The notes: generated by a model from the letters alone, not told the origin. A stretch of 64,000 nucleotides of DNA from Thermoguttaceae bacterium (GCA_017447865.1 JAFSMO010000099.1:33576-97575); one strand, 5' to 3'; shown: positions 37,417-46,433, counted from the first letter of the stretch. A program made the numbers and translations.

Positions 37417-38424
37417 ATGCGACGTTTTCTGATTTCATTCCTTTTTGTACTGATCGTGTGCGCGGCTCCGACTTCCGGCGCGGAGGATTTCAAAGCGGGG
37501 GAACGTAAAGTCCTGACCGTGGACGGGATCGAATACGCCTTCCGCTGGTGCCCGCCGGGCGAGTTTATGATGGGGAGTCCCGCAGGTGAACTGTGGCAAT
37601 ACGACGGCGAAAAGCAGCACCGGGTGCGGCTGACCAAAGGCTTTTGGATGCTGGAAACGGAGGTCACTCAGGCCCAATGGAAGGCCATCATGGGCACGAC
37701 TGTCGAGGAGCAGGCCCGGAAGATGCTTAACGACGCCACGGAATACGATTTTGGCAGTTTGATTGGGAAAAAGACTTTTCGAGACCTTTATGGTTTTTCC
37801 CGGGATACTCCCGCAGAAAAGCTCCTTTGGGGAGTGGGGCCTGACCGTCCGATTTACTACGTGAATTGGCAGGAGAGCGTGGAATTTTGCCGCCGCCTGA
37901 GTTTGCGTCTGAATCAGCGCGTGCAGCTTCCAACGGAAGCGCAGTGGGAGTACGCCTGCCGCGCAGGAAGCACGACGACTTTCCCGAACGGCTCGGAGAT
38001 CAAAGGAACGAATAACGCTCCGGCGCTTGACCCGATAGCGTGGTACGGTGGAAACAGCAATCAGGACTTTACGAGCCAAAGCGCGTGGAATGCCAGCGAC
38101 TGGCCCCAATTTTCCGGGCCTTGCGGAGTCCACGAGGTGGGCAAAAAAGAAGCAAATGCCTGGGGTCTGCACGATATGATCGGGAACGTTTTTGAGTGGT
38201 GCTCCGATTATTATGACGCGGCTTACTACGGCAAATCACCGATGAACGACCCGGAAAATGTAACCGTTTCCTCATCCCGAGTACTTCGCGGCGCAAGCTG
38301 GGGCGACGGCGCCGAGTCCTGCAGGTCGGCGCTGCGCGTCGGATACTCGCCTGAATTCCGGCTCAACGGCCTCGGCTTGCGCGTGGTTTTAATTCCCAAT
38401 CAAGAGTCAAATGCAAGGCGGTAA
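37417..38424 (+). CDS. Secreted SUMF1 domain protein 2 (tandem paralogue)
   Basis: About 335 residues from the ATG at 37417. The first 55 codons are nearly identical to those of the gene upstream, at nucleotide level too (same signal peptide, FRWCPPGEFMMGSP). Downstream the copies diverge, with an added segment (residues about 95-140, YDFGSLIGKKTFRDLYGFSR). Motifs are FWMLETEVTQAQWKAIMG, PIYYVNWQESVEFCRRLS, PTEAQWEYACRAGS, NAWGLHDMIGNVFEWCSDYY and VLRGASWGDGAESCRSALRVG...LGLRVVL. As in copy 1, the catalytic Cys pair of genuine FGE is not seen. No Shine-Dalgarno is visible, since the upstream sequence is repeat. Confidence 0.85.
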   Translation: MRRFLISFLFVLIVCAAPTSGAEDFKAGERKVLTVDGIEYAFRWCPPGEFMMGSPAGELWQYDGEKQHRVRLTKGFWMLETEVTQAQWKAIMGTTVEEQARKMLNDATEYDFGSLIGKKTFRDLYGFSRDTPAEKLLWGVGPDRPIYYVNWQESVEFCRRLSLRLNQRVQLPTEAQWEYACRAGSTTTFPNGSEIKGTNNAPALDPIAWYGGNSNQDFTSQSAWNASDWPQFSGPCGVHEVGKKEANAWGLHDMIGNVFEWCSDYYDAAYYGKSPMNDPENVTVSSSRVLRGASWGDGAESCRSALRVGYSPEFRLNGLGLRVVLIPNQESNARR

Positions 38425-38534
38425 TGAAGGCCGGAGGCCGGAATTACGCGCCTGAAGCGTCCCAGCCCATTTCCCCCCGGCGCGTAATTCCGCGCTCCGC
38501 GCTCCATTATCGCCTCGCATTCCGTTGGTTTCTC

Positions 38535-38589
38535 AGTCCCTAACGGGACTGCTGCGGCCGGGCCGGCCGCGGACGGCGGGCCGCCGTCC
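38535..38589. repeat. Triple palindrome cluster, right (inverted) copy
   Basis: The reverse complement of 36342-36396 with about two mismatches. Together the two copies bracket both SUMF1-domain genes. Confidence 0.9.
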
Positions 38590-38628
38590 CTCCGTATTAA
38601 TTTTTTCCCTTTTAACGAAAGGTCCACC

Positions 38629-40227
38629 ATGAAAAAACTCGCCTTCCTCTTTTTTGCCCTCCTTGCGATTTTCACCCCGGTTTTGGCTGGGGAGCGCGTT
38701 CCGCCGGTGGTTTTGTCGCCGCTTCCTGACGAGTATGCCGACCAGTTCCGGCGCTTTCAGGGAATTCCCAGTCTGGCAGTCACGGACGACCAGAACATTT
38801 GGGCGTGCTGGTACTCGGGCGGAGTAACCGAGGACCGCGACAATTACGTCGTGGTGGTCCACTCGACCGACGGCGGCGAAACGTGGTCTGCGCCCCTTTT
38901 CGCCATCGACCAGCCCGGCGAGCCGCGGGAGTACGACCCCTCCATCTGGTACGCGCCGGACGGAAAACTTCACGTTTACTGGGCGCAGCGTCCCGGCGAG
39001 GACGGCCCGGCCGACGTCTGGACGCTCACCTGCTCCAACCCCAACACGGAGCCGGTCTGGGAGAAAACGCCCCAGTTCGTCACGTCCGGCGTGATGATGA
39101 ACAAACCGATCGCCGATTCCCGCGGGCGGTGGATCTTCCCGGTCTCCGTCTGGAATCTGCCGTGGGCCGGCGGCGGTGAGCAGCTGGACCGCTCCCCGAA
39201 CGGCCCCTGCGGCGCGTGGTTCGTCGTGAGCGAAGACCAGGGAAAGACCTACACCAAGCTCGGCCGCGGCTACACGCCCGTCGGGTGGGCGCTCTTTGAC
39301 GAGCACTCCATCGTCGAGCTGAAAGACGGCCGGTTCTGGATCATGAACCGCACGAGCAAGGGGATCGGCGACTTTTACTCCTCCGACGGCGGCAAAACGT
39401 GGAGCGACTTCCAGCCCTCGAAGATCCCGCACACGTCGTCGCGGACGTTCCTCCGGCGGCTAGCGAGCGGGAACCTGATCCTCGTGAAAAACGGGCCGAT
39501 CGACCAGGACGTCGGGCGCCGGCAGATGATGGCGTTCCTCTCCCGCGACGACGGCCAGACGTGGGAGGGCGGCCTGATGCTCGACGAGCGCGACCAGGTC
39601 TCCTACCCCGACGGCGACCAGGCCCCGGACGGCACGATCTTCATCATTCACGACTTCCAGCGTCTCGGCGCGAAGCAGATTTTCGTCTCGAGGATCACCG
39701 AGGCGGACATTCTGGCGGGAAAACTCGTTTCGCCGAAGAGCCGGCTGAAGATCCTCGTGAACCAGGCCACGGGTCAGTCGGTCGCGCCCGCAAGCCAGAA
39801 AGTGGTTTTGAACCCGAATAAAGACGGGAAGCCGTTCCAGAGCGAGCCGGCCGCGCAGTTCGAAACCGTCCGGAGCGGCGATTCGGTCACGACGTTTGAG
39901 ACCGGCTGCAAACTCTTCACCAATCGCGAGTACCGCAATAACGAGGTCCCGGACTACCTGAAGGGCCGGAATTTCCTCCTTTCGACGATCGACTCGGTGG
40001 AGGCGAAATGCGTGAAAAGCGGCTGGGCGTACGTCGTGACGCCGGCGAAAAACCGGAATCGGGACTCACTCGAGGAGTTCCTCATCTCGCAGGGGTTTGA
40101 AAAGGCCGCGAAGCCGGAATTTACGCTCTTCGGCGTGAGTGCGAACGATACGGTGACGCTTTTCCAGAAGCAGATCGAAGCGGGCGAGACGGTCAAGCTT
40201 CCCAAGTGGGGGGTCCTGATTTTCTGA
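38629..40227 (+). CDS. Secreted sialidase-like (BNR/Asp-box) protein
   Basis: 532 residues, AAAGG site upstream, signal peptide residues 1-18. Four Asp-box motifs are visible: STDGGETWS, SEDQGKTYT, SSDGGKTWS and SRDDGQTWE. That is the six-bladed propeller pattern of exo-alpha-sialidases. An Arg-rich triad is not easily located, so sialidase activity is plausible but unproven; planctomycete members of this family also include sulfated-polysaccharide binding proteins. The last 120 residues (from about YLKGRNFLLSTIDSVEAK) form an extra C-terminal domain. It is the last gene of the glycan-related run and ends at a shared terminator. Confidence 0.85.
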   Translation: MKKLAFLFFALLAIFTPVLAGERVPPVVLSPLPDEYADQFRRFQGIPSLAVTDDQNIWACWYSGGVTEDRDNYVVVVHSTDGGETWSAPLFAIDQPGEPREYDPSIWYAPDGKLHVYWAQRPGEDGPADVWTLTCSNPNTEPVWEKTPQFVTSGVMMNKPIADSRGRWIFPVSVWNLPWAGGGEQLDRSPNGPCGAWFVVSEDQGKTYTKLGRGYTPVGWALFDEHSIVELKDGRFWIMNRTSKGIGDFYSSDGGKTWSDFQPSKIPHTSSRTFLRRLASGNLILVKNGPIDQDVGRRQMMAFLSRDDGQTWEGGLMLDERDQVSYPDGDQAPDGTIFIIHDFQRLGAKQIFVSRITEADILAGKLVSPKSRLKILVNQATGQSVAPASQKVVLNPNKDGKPFQSEPAAQFETVRSGDSVTTFETGCKLFTNREYRNNEVPDYLKGRNFLLSTIDSVEAKCVKSGWAYVVTPAKNRNRDSLEEFLISQGFEKAAKPEFTLFGVSANDTVTLFQKQIEAGETVKLPKWGVLIF

Positions 40228-40243
40228 TTTGAAGACGAAAAAA

Positions 40244-40268
40244 GGGGGCGATGCCGAACATCGTCCCC
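40244..40268. terminator. Convergent terminator between the sialidase-like and Cys-rich genes
   Basis: GGGGGCGATG-CCGAA-CATCGTCCCC hairpin with one G-U pair. A run of A on the left gives a T run on the minus strand; TTTGCTTTT follows on the plus strand. Confidence 0.85.
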
Positions 40269-40291
40269 TTTGCTTTTAATGCTTCACCCGA

Positions 40292-42757
40292 TCATTTGAT
40301 CGGCGTCGCGGATTTGAGTCCCAGGAGGGAATCACTTCCGGAGCTCACGCGGACTTTCCAACCCGAGGAGGTTTCCCGTTCTTCCGACGGTACGGTGGCC
40401 GGAATGACGGTAACTTCAGGCTCGGAAACTGGCTGAACGAAGGAAACTTTCGTCACTTTGGCGTCACGGACCGGCTCAGCGGCGGGAACGTTTTCTTCAT
40501 TCGACTGAATCTTTTCCAACGGAACGTTTTCCTCGACGGGCACGAGTCCGTTCGACTCGCCCGCGCTCGGCGTTCCGGCCGGTTCCAGAATGAAATCCTG
40601 CTGGGAAACCAGCACTTCACCCGGCGCGAGCTGGATCTGCGGCTGCTCGCTGGCGACGATCGGATACCCGTCCGCGGAGACCGCAGTCGCGGGGGCCGGA
40701 ACCATCTGAACCGTCGAGGAACCGTAGGAGGCCGGGCTCATCGGAACCGTGGAGGCCGAAGTGTCCGCCGCCTTCATCGTAACGTTCGAGGCGATCGGCG
40801 CGTTCATGCTCACCGGAACCACGCCCGGAGCGGCGGTCGAAAGGGCTGGAGCCGACGATTCATTCGCCGCCATGTACTGGACGGAGGCGTTGGCCGAACG
40901 GTTTTGCGGCATCATCGCGTCATGCTCCAGGATCACTTCCGTGCCATCTTCCAGCATCACGCGCTGGGTCTGGTAGCTCAGAAGGCTGGCGGAGGGCGAA
41001 GCCGCAGCGGGGGCCGCGACCACCGTATTCGCCGGGACGGCCGGCACAACCGCCGGAACACTCGGGACCGCCGGGCTGACCACCGTGTCGGAAATCACCG
41101 CGTAATTTTGCGGGTAGTATTGATTCTCGTAAAGGTTGGACGCCTGAAGCGCCGTGGGACGTCCCGAAACCGTGGAGGCGTTCAGGTACATGTCGTTCTC
41201 GGCGTAAACCGGATCGATCGGGCCAGCGGCCGCAACCGGTACACCGGGACCAGGAACGATGGGCCCCATGACGTTCGGGTTCCAGAAAACGGCCCCGACG
41301 GTCCGCAGACTTCCCCAAGCCACCAGGCCCGTTCCGACCACCGCGGCACGACCCGTACGGTAGGCCACGCGGCCAGTGAAGCGCAATGCGTCACCCGCCA
41401 GCGGGATAAGTCCCGGCCACATTCCGCCGTAACGACCAACTCCCCACCAAGGACCCCAGCACGGACCGCCGCAAGGAGCGCAGCAGTCACCGCAGGGTGC
41501 ACAGCAATCGCCGCAGGGAGCGCCGCAGCCGCAGTCACCCGCCGCGACCGTCTCCATCGGAACCCCTGACGGGTAAACCATCGTGCCCGTCTGGACCGGG
41601 GCCGAGGCCAAAACGGAATTTTCCGCACGCGGCACCGGAGTCGCCACGGTTTCCATCGAACCGGAAACTTGAGTGTAATTCACGGGAACCACTCCCGAAG
41701 CCGTCTGAGTCGAGGCTTGATTCACCGGACGCCAGGCGCTCTGAGTGTTTTCCGTCCGTGCGGATTTTGCCGTTTCAAATCCGATCCCATCCTTTTCGGC
41801 GTTCATCTGGGCTTTCAGGTAGCCCGGAACTTCGCTGGACGGCGTGTAGTTGGAACGGTAATGAATCGCGCTCGAATTCCGGTATTTCTTCGTTTCGCGA
41901 ACGGGTTCCTGGTACTGGACCGGCTGGACGTAGGTCTGCTGGGCCGGCTGAGTATAGGTCTGCTGAACCGGCTGGACGTAAGTCTGCTGGACCGGCTGAG
42001 CGTAGGTCTGCTGAACTGGCTGACCATAAACCATCTGCTGGGTCGGCTGAGTCTGAACAGCCGTGAAGTTCATCGCACCCTGGCAGGATTTGCACCCACC
42101 CTGGACCGGCATCGGGGCCGCACCCTGGAACGGGACCTGGGACCCACAATACGGTGACGGAGCTGTATAAAAGCCCTTTTCAGGCTGGCCTGCGTTCATT
42201 TTCACCGGGGCGCCCGTAACGATCTGGCTGCTTCTCAGACCGGAGCCAATAGTGTTGGCGCTGCAGCACGGTTCACCCGTAACGTCGCAGCACGCGCATG
42301 GGTACCAGCTTTTCCGCAGTTCATCGATCACGCGTTCACTGCAGCCGGGTCCCTGCCAATAGTAGCGACCGTTCCAAATTCGGCCAATGATCCCGCCTCC
42401 GCAGGGGCCGCAGCCAGCAAAACAGGGCAGGCACGGACCGCAGCTAAGCGGGTAACATGGGGCGCAGGAAGCCTCACAAGGCGCGGCACAAGGCTCGGCG
42501 CAAGGCGCACCACAGGGAGCCGCCATTCCAGCATAACCACCGGCGACCATAGGCCCAACGGCATGATTCCCGCAGTTCCCGCTGGCGCATCCGCCATTCA
42601 GGCCGTAATACCCTTCCTGATTCGCGTAAATCGGGCACCCGCCCCGGTCGGTCGGAACCGCAGCTCCCACCATCATTTGGGCCTGGGCCGAGTAAACCGC
42701 CATTCCGAAGAGAATCGCCAACATTTCTGAGACGATTATTCTGAAGGTCTTTTTCAT
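40292..42757 (-). CDS. Secreted Cys/Gly/Gln-rich low-complexity protein
   Basis: 821 residues with a signal peptide (residues 1-26, ending AQA). The N-terminal third is very rich in Cys, Gly and Pro (CGAPCAEPCAAPCEASCAPC, then CGPCLPCFAGCGPCGGG). A central region has tandem QPVQQTYxQPVQQTY repeats (about six copies near residues 235-285). A second Cys cluster (CGDCCAPCGDCCAPCGGPC) lies in the middle, with two possible hydrophobic spans, and the C-terminal half is Pro/Ala/Val-rich with a repeated VP...V pattern. The upstream AAAGGATT site supports the start. Disulfide-linked surface or matrix protein is an inference. No family recognised; similar Cys-rich proteins occur in planctomycetes. Confidence 0.78.
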   Translation of the reverse strand: MKKTFRIIVSEMLAILFGMAVYSAQAQMMVGAAVPTDRGGCPIYANQEGYYGLNGGCASGNCGNHAVGPMVAGGYAGMAAPCGAPCAEPCAAPCEASCAPCYPLSCGPCLPCFAGCGPCGGGIIGRIWNGRYYWQGPGCSERVIDELRKSWYPCACCDVTGEPCCSANTIGSGLRSSQIVTGAPVKMNAGQPEKGFYTAPSPYCGSQVPFQGAAPMPVQGGCKSCQGAMNFTAVQTQPTQQMVYGQPVQQTYAQPVQQTYVQPVQQTYTQPAQQTYVQPVQYQEPVRETKKYRNSSAIHYRSNYTPSSEVPGYLKAQMNAEKDGIGFETAKSARTENTQSAWRPVNQASTQTASGVVPVNYTQVSGSMETVATPVPRAENSVLASAPVQTGTMVYPSGVPMETVAAGDCGCGAPCGDCCAPCGDCCAPCGGPCWGPWWGVGRYGGMWPGLIPLAGDALRFTGRVAYRTGRAAVVGTGLVAWGSLRTVGAVFWNPNVMGPIVPGPGVPVAAAGPIDPVYAENDMYLNASTVSGRPTALQASNLYENQYYPQNYAVISDTVVSPAVPSVPAVVPAVPANTVVAAPAAASPSASLLSYQTQRVMLEDGTEVILEHDAMMPQNRSANASVQYMAANESSAPALSTAAPGVVPVSMNAPIASNVTMKAADTSASTVPMSPASYGSSTVQMVPAPATAVSADGYPIVASEQPQIQLAPGEVLVSQQDFILEPAGTPSAGESNGLVPVEENVPLEKIQSNEENVPAAEPVRDAKVTKVSFVQPVSEPEVTVIPATVPSEERETSSGWKVRVSSGSDSLLGLKSATPIK

Positions 42758-42922
42758 TCTCGAATCCTTTCTTTTCTGGCCAAAGTTTTAACGAAATTCA
42801 GCCAAATGTACACACTTCCAGAGTATCTGAAACACTCCATCTCTTTTATCGGCCAATTCCACCCTAAAAATCCATAAAATCATTAAAATTAGAAAATTTT
42901 TTTCATTTTATGTGTTTTAAAC

Positions 42923-42950
42923 TTGCGTCGAAGAAAGATCATGATATAAT
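42923..42950 (+). promoter_or_regulatory. Promoter of the response regulator gene
   Basis: TTGCGT (42923-42928), 16 bp spacer, TATAAT (42945-42950). The predicted transcript start is within about 10 bp of the first ATG at 42966. Confidence 0.6.
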
Positions 42951-42965
42951 AATCTGACTGATGTA

Positions 42966-43736
42966 ATGCCGTTCCTTTCACAAATGTTTGAACCAATGAA
43001 CACAGAATCCGAAAAGAAACCGCGTATTTTAGTCGTCGAAGACGAAGTAAATCTGGCCGTTGGAATCCGTTTTTCGCTGGAGCACGAACAATACGACGTG
43101 ACGCTGATCCATAATGGGGACGAAGCGCTCTCCCTGCTTCTGAACGAGCCGGGGGCGTTCGACGTGATCGTGCTCGACATTATGCTCCCGGGCGTGAACG
43201 GGTTCACGATCTGCTCCCAGGTGCGCGAGCATGGGATCCTCACGCCGATCATGTTCCTCTCGGCCAAAACGCTCCCCGAAGACAAAACCCACGGTTTCGA
43301 TGTCGGCGCGAATCAGTACCTGGCCAAGCCGTTCGATCTGGACGAATTTCTCGCCCGGATCCGCAACATGCTGAAGCTGCAGCAGCTCCAGAGCGAAAAG
43401 GAGCAGGAACCCGCTTCGGAACCTTTGGAAGAGGTGAGGATCGGAAAAGCCACGGTGAATTTCAACACGCTGGAGGTACGAACGCCGGAAAAGACGCAGA
43501 ATCTGACTTTTCTTGAAATGACGCTCCTGAAGTACTTCGTGCAGAACGCTAACCGGCTGATTTCGAAAGAAGAACTTCTGGAGAACGTCTGGAAAACCTC
43601 GGCCGGGATGAACACACGCGCCCCGGACCAGTTTATTCTGCGTTTGAGAAAGATTTTTGAAGAGGACTCGACCCATCCGCGGTACTTTCTGACGTACCGG
43701 AACGCCGGGTACAGGTTCATGCCCGACGGGGAGTAA
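42966..43736 (+). CDS. OmpR-family response regulator (orphan)
   Basis: Up to 256 residues. An N-terminal receiver domain has the acidic pair in VVEDE, the phospho-acceptor Asp in VLDIMLPG (residue 71 from the first ATG), Ser/Thr in FLSAKT and Lys in LAKPFD. The C-terminal DNA-binding winged helix has LTFLEMTLLKYF, ISKEELLENVW and YRNAGYRFMPDGE. Start choices are 42966, 42987 or 42999; none has a clear ribosome binding site, and the promoter position would give a very short leader for the first. No sensor kinase gene is adjacent, so the partner is unknown. Confidence 0.9.
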   Translation: MPFLSQMFEPMNTESEKKPRILVVEDEVNLAVGIRFSLEHEQYDVTLIHNGDEALSLLLNEPGAFDVIVLDIMLPGVNGFTICSQVREHGILTPIMFLSAKTLPEDKTHGFDVGANQYLAKPFDLDEFLARIRNMLKLQQLQSEKEQEPASEPLEEVRIGKATVNFNTLEVRTPEKTQNLTFLEMTLLKYFVQNANRLISKEELLENVWKTSAGMNTRAPDQFILRLRKIFEEDSTHPRYFLTYRNAGYRFMPDGE

Positions 43737-43767
43737 AAAAAGGAGACGACGTTGGAAACGTCGTCTC
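43735..43767 (-). terminator. Terminator of the Tat propeller gene, made from a repeat palindrome
   Basis: GAGACGACGT-TGGAA-ACGTCGTCTC stem-loop (43743-43767) with seven A to its left, which reads as a T run on the minus strand. It belongs to the GACGACG palindrome family. Confidence 0.7.
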
Positions 43768-43828
43768 TGATTCATAATTCATCATTCTTAATTCATAATT
43801 GGAAACGACGCAGAAAGCGTCATTTCCT

Positions 43829-45136
43829 TCAGCTCAGCCACTCATCGTACTCGCTCAGGTCGATCATGTAGATCTGGCGGCCGCCGTTGTGCGCCGAGTC
43901 GATCAGCACTTTCCGGCCGTCCCGGCTTGCACGCGGATGAAGGTCGCAGCGCCACTCGCCGTTGAAGATCCTCGCCTGGTAGAAATCGCCGAGCGGGATC
44001 TTCGTCTCCGTCGGAAGATGGAAGATGAACGGGTGCTGGTACCGCTCCTTGTCCGGGTACGTATCGTTCAGGATCCACTGCTGGTTCGTGTGCGGCAGGT
44101 AGGAAACGTGACCATCGACCTTCATGATGTCGTACCCGACCGGCGTCGTGTTCTGGGTTTTGTCCTCGAAGACGTAAAACCGATCGCCGTGGCTCGGGCG
44201 GCGGGCGTACGCGATGATGTGCGTCGGGTCACGCCAGACCAGGTGCGACGTCATGTTGTACGGGTTCAGAACGTACAAATCGGTGCCGTCCGCGTTGACC
44301 GTCATCAGGCGGGTCTTCCAGTAGCTCTTCTCCTCCTCGCCCCTCCAGCGGTGCAGGAAGAGGAAACGCTTCGAATCGGGTGCGATCAGAATGTGGTTGA
44401 ACCAGTGCTTCGCCCCCTTCGAGTACCCGCCCTCCGGCACGATGTCCGCCACGTCCTTGAACGAGAAGAGGAGCTTCGTCTCGCCGGTCCTCAGATCCAT
44501 GCGCCAGATGCCAGCATTGGTCGGAGCGGCAACGTCCGCGTTTGGATCCGGCAGACCGCAGTAGCCGTAACCGGGGCGCGTGTCGTTCAGACGCGCAAAG
44601 TCGGGGAAGAGGGCGTACTCCCCGTTCGGGGCGATCACGTACGCGGCATGCGGCAGTTCGCGGTACTTGCCCGTGCTGGGCGAATAGACGTGCGCAAAGA
44701 ACGAGTCCTCGTTCCGGTCGTTCCAGATCACCTCGGCGTCTTCCCAGGTCGTCCGGCCGGGGATCCACTGGAACATCGGCCCCTGCTGCCAGTTCCAGGC
44801 GTAGGAGGTCCCGATCTGCGTCCACTTGTTATTGTCGTGCAGGTCGATCAGCCCGACGTTGATCCGGTCGGTGGGGAGCGGCGAGCGGTGGTGGAAACCG
44901 ACTTCCAGCCCCGTCACGAGGCGGTCGGTCGGGTCAAAATGAAGCTGGTCGTAGTAGGCGCCCCAGTGGTAGAGCGGGCCGTGGGTCAGCTGGGTGATTT
45001 TCGCGTGAGGATTGGGCCGGACCTGCGGAACGCCCGGCGGGGGAAGCTCTTCGGCCGTCTGCGCGCGGCTCGTCAATGGAAGGCAGCTGGCCGCACAGCC
45101 CAGTGCGGAGGCGGCAAGAAAATCGCGTCTGTTCAT
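43829..45136 (-). CDS. Tat-exported beta-propeller protein, oligogalacturonate lyase-like
   Basis: About 435 residues from the ATG at 45134-45136 (CAGGAGA site upstream). It begins with a twin-arginine signal (MNRRDFLAASALGC). The mature protein has propeller-type repeats (HFDPTDRLVTGLEVG, TRLMTVNADGTDLYVLNPYN, SHLVWRDPTHIIAYARRP, HVSYLPHTNQQWILNDTYPD, CDLHPRASRDGRKVLIDSAH). They resemble the WD40/PD40-like fold of oligogalacturonate lyase and related planctomycete proteins. Catalytic His residues cannot be assigned with confidence. Predicted to act outside the cytoplasm on uronate-containing or other oligosaccharides. Confidence 0.8.
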   Translation of the reverse strand: MNRRDFLAASALGCAASCLPLTSRAQTAEELPPPGVPQVRPNPHAKITQLTHGPLYHWGAYYDQLHFDPTDRLVTGLEVGFHHRSPLPTDRINVGLIDLHDNNKWTQIGTSYAWNWQQGPMFQWIPGRTTWEDAEVIWNDRNEDSFFAHVYSPSTGKYRELPHAAYVIAPNGEYALFPDFARLNDTRPGYGYCGLPDPNADVAAPTNAGIWRMDLRTGETKLLFSFKDVADIVPEGGYSKGAKHWFNHILIAPDSKRFLFLHRWRGEEEKSYWKTRLMTVNADGTDLYVLNPYNMTSHLVWRDPTHIIAYARRPSHGDRFYVFEDKTQNTTPVGYDIMKVDGHVSYLPHTNQQWILNDTYPDKERYQHPFIFHLPTETKIPLGDFYQARIFNGEWRCDLHPRASRDGRKVLIDSAHNGGRQIYMIDLSEYDEWLS

Positions 45137-45228
45137 AAAAATCTCCTGAAAAATTAAGAAATCGGGTGGGTTTTTCTTTATTTTAGCAAATGCCCGGCGG
45201 TTGCGCAAGGGGGGGATTAAACCAGAAA

Positions 45229-45676
45229 AGGAAAACTCCTCAAATCCAGCGCACGCGAAAATCCGTCCCTTCGAGAACACCCAAAACCGCTATAGGCCCC
45301 GCGGATGAGGCGGATTGGGGCGGATTGGATTTAAAAAATCAATTCTTTTTAAACGCCACGCCCTTTCCACTTCCCACTTTTATTTAAACGCGGATTTCCA
45401 CGGATTAAATGGATTAAAAGGATTCCGTTTTTTTCAGGAACCCCATCCAAATCCTTAAACTTCCTTTAAAAAAATCCGTGAAAATCCTTTGAATCCGTGG
45501 AAATCCGTGTTTAAATCAAGGTCTAAAGTGAGGGGAGACTTGCACTTTGGAAACGGGTTTGCAACGAAACCTCCTTAAATCCAATCCGCCTTAATCCGCC
45601 TCATCCGCCCAATCCGCGGGGCCTATAATCGCTGGAGTTTGCAGTGAGCTGGACGTGACCCTTGGGGTGGTCCCTT
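45229..45676. repeat. Nested inverted-repeat element A (left copy)
   Basis: The core at 45291-45627 has terminal inverted repeats TATAGGCCCCGCGGAT ... ATCCGCGGGGCCTATA and internal GGCGGAT heptamers. It is flanked on the left by a 60-bp flank (X, 45229-45290) and on the right by a 49-bp flank (Y, 45628-45676). Both flanks recur inverted at element B. A plus-strand frame in X reads QRTRKSVPSRTPKTAIGPAD, matching the LpxB tail. Confidence 0.9.
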
Positions 45677-45683
45677 CGGCTCC

Positions 45684-46433
45684 TCACCCCAAAACCAAAA
45701 CCGGCAGGGTCGTGAGGCGTTCCAGTTCACGGGCCAAGGCTTCGTCTGCGGCGGCGAGAAAGTCGATCCCGTCGAGCAAAGCGGCCCGGGCCTCCTCAAC
45801 CGACGCGGCGCAGACGCCGATGAGTTTTTCCGCCCCGAGCTGATTTCGGACGTTTTTGACCGTTTCCGAAGTCGGCGAAACCCGCAAAAAGCCCGCGAAT
45901 TCCGGCTCCTGCGCCCGCTGCGGGTCGGAGGTGAATTTCAGAGCGCCGACGGCGAGCCAGACGCCCTGCTCCGCGGCCCGGAGCGTTTTCGATTCCAGCC
46001 GGCGCAGCGGCGAGTCTTTCGTCACGGTGAAGAAAACCACCCGCTGCAGCGTGTACGACGCGTAGCGCATCTGCTCGAACTCCCGCGCCGCCTCGGGCTG
46101 GGTCAGTTTGCTGAACTCCTCGAGCGAGCGCAGGGACTCCTGAAGCCGCGAGAAATTGGCGTCCAGAACGGCCTGGAGCGACGAGCGGCTGAACTCGGTT
46201 TTCGTCTCGATCCGCGTCCCGACGTCCGCCTCGGTCTCGCGGTACGCCAGCCGCTCCGGCATCGGGAATTTCAGGACGTTCTGGACCAGCCGGTGGCGCA
46301 GGGTCTTCAGATTTTCGACCAGGAACGGATCGTCCTGAACGAAACGGACGAAATCCTCAATGACGCGCAGCGCCTCGCAGGCCCGATTGGCCGAGGCGTC
46401 GATGACTCGCAGGTAAATCGTGGAATCCGGCAT
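45684..46433 (-). CDS. ThiE-like protein (N-terminal ThiD2-type domain, shortened barrel)
   Basis: 249 residues. The N-terminal half (residues 1-130) matches the extra domain fused to planctomycete ThiE, sometimes annotated ThiD2: LRVIDASANRACEALRVIEDF, then LKTLRHRLVQNVL and GTRIETKTEFSR...LQAVLDANFSRLQESLRSLEEF. The C-terminal part resembles part of a thiamine-phosphate synthase barrel (FAGFLRVSPTSETVKNV, IGVCAASVEEARAALLDGIDFLAAAD, LPVLVLG). It is short and lacks the usual GADGVHVGQ segment. Role in thiamine synthesis is inferred and the barrel may be non-functional. The gene lies exactly between inverted flanks of the two nested repeat elements. Confidence 0.7.
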   Translation of the reverse strand: MPDSTIYLRVIDASANRACEALRVIEDFVRFVQDDPFLVENLKTLRHRLVQNVLKFPMPERLAYRETEADVGTRIETKTEFSRSSLQAVLDANFSRLQESLRSLEEFSKLTQPEAAREFEQMRYASYTLQRVVFFTVTKDSPLRRLESKTLRAAEQGVWLAVGALKFTSDPQRAQEPEFAGFLRVSPTSETVKNVRNQLGAEKLIGVCAASVEEARAALLDGIDFLAAADEALARELERLTTLPVLVLG

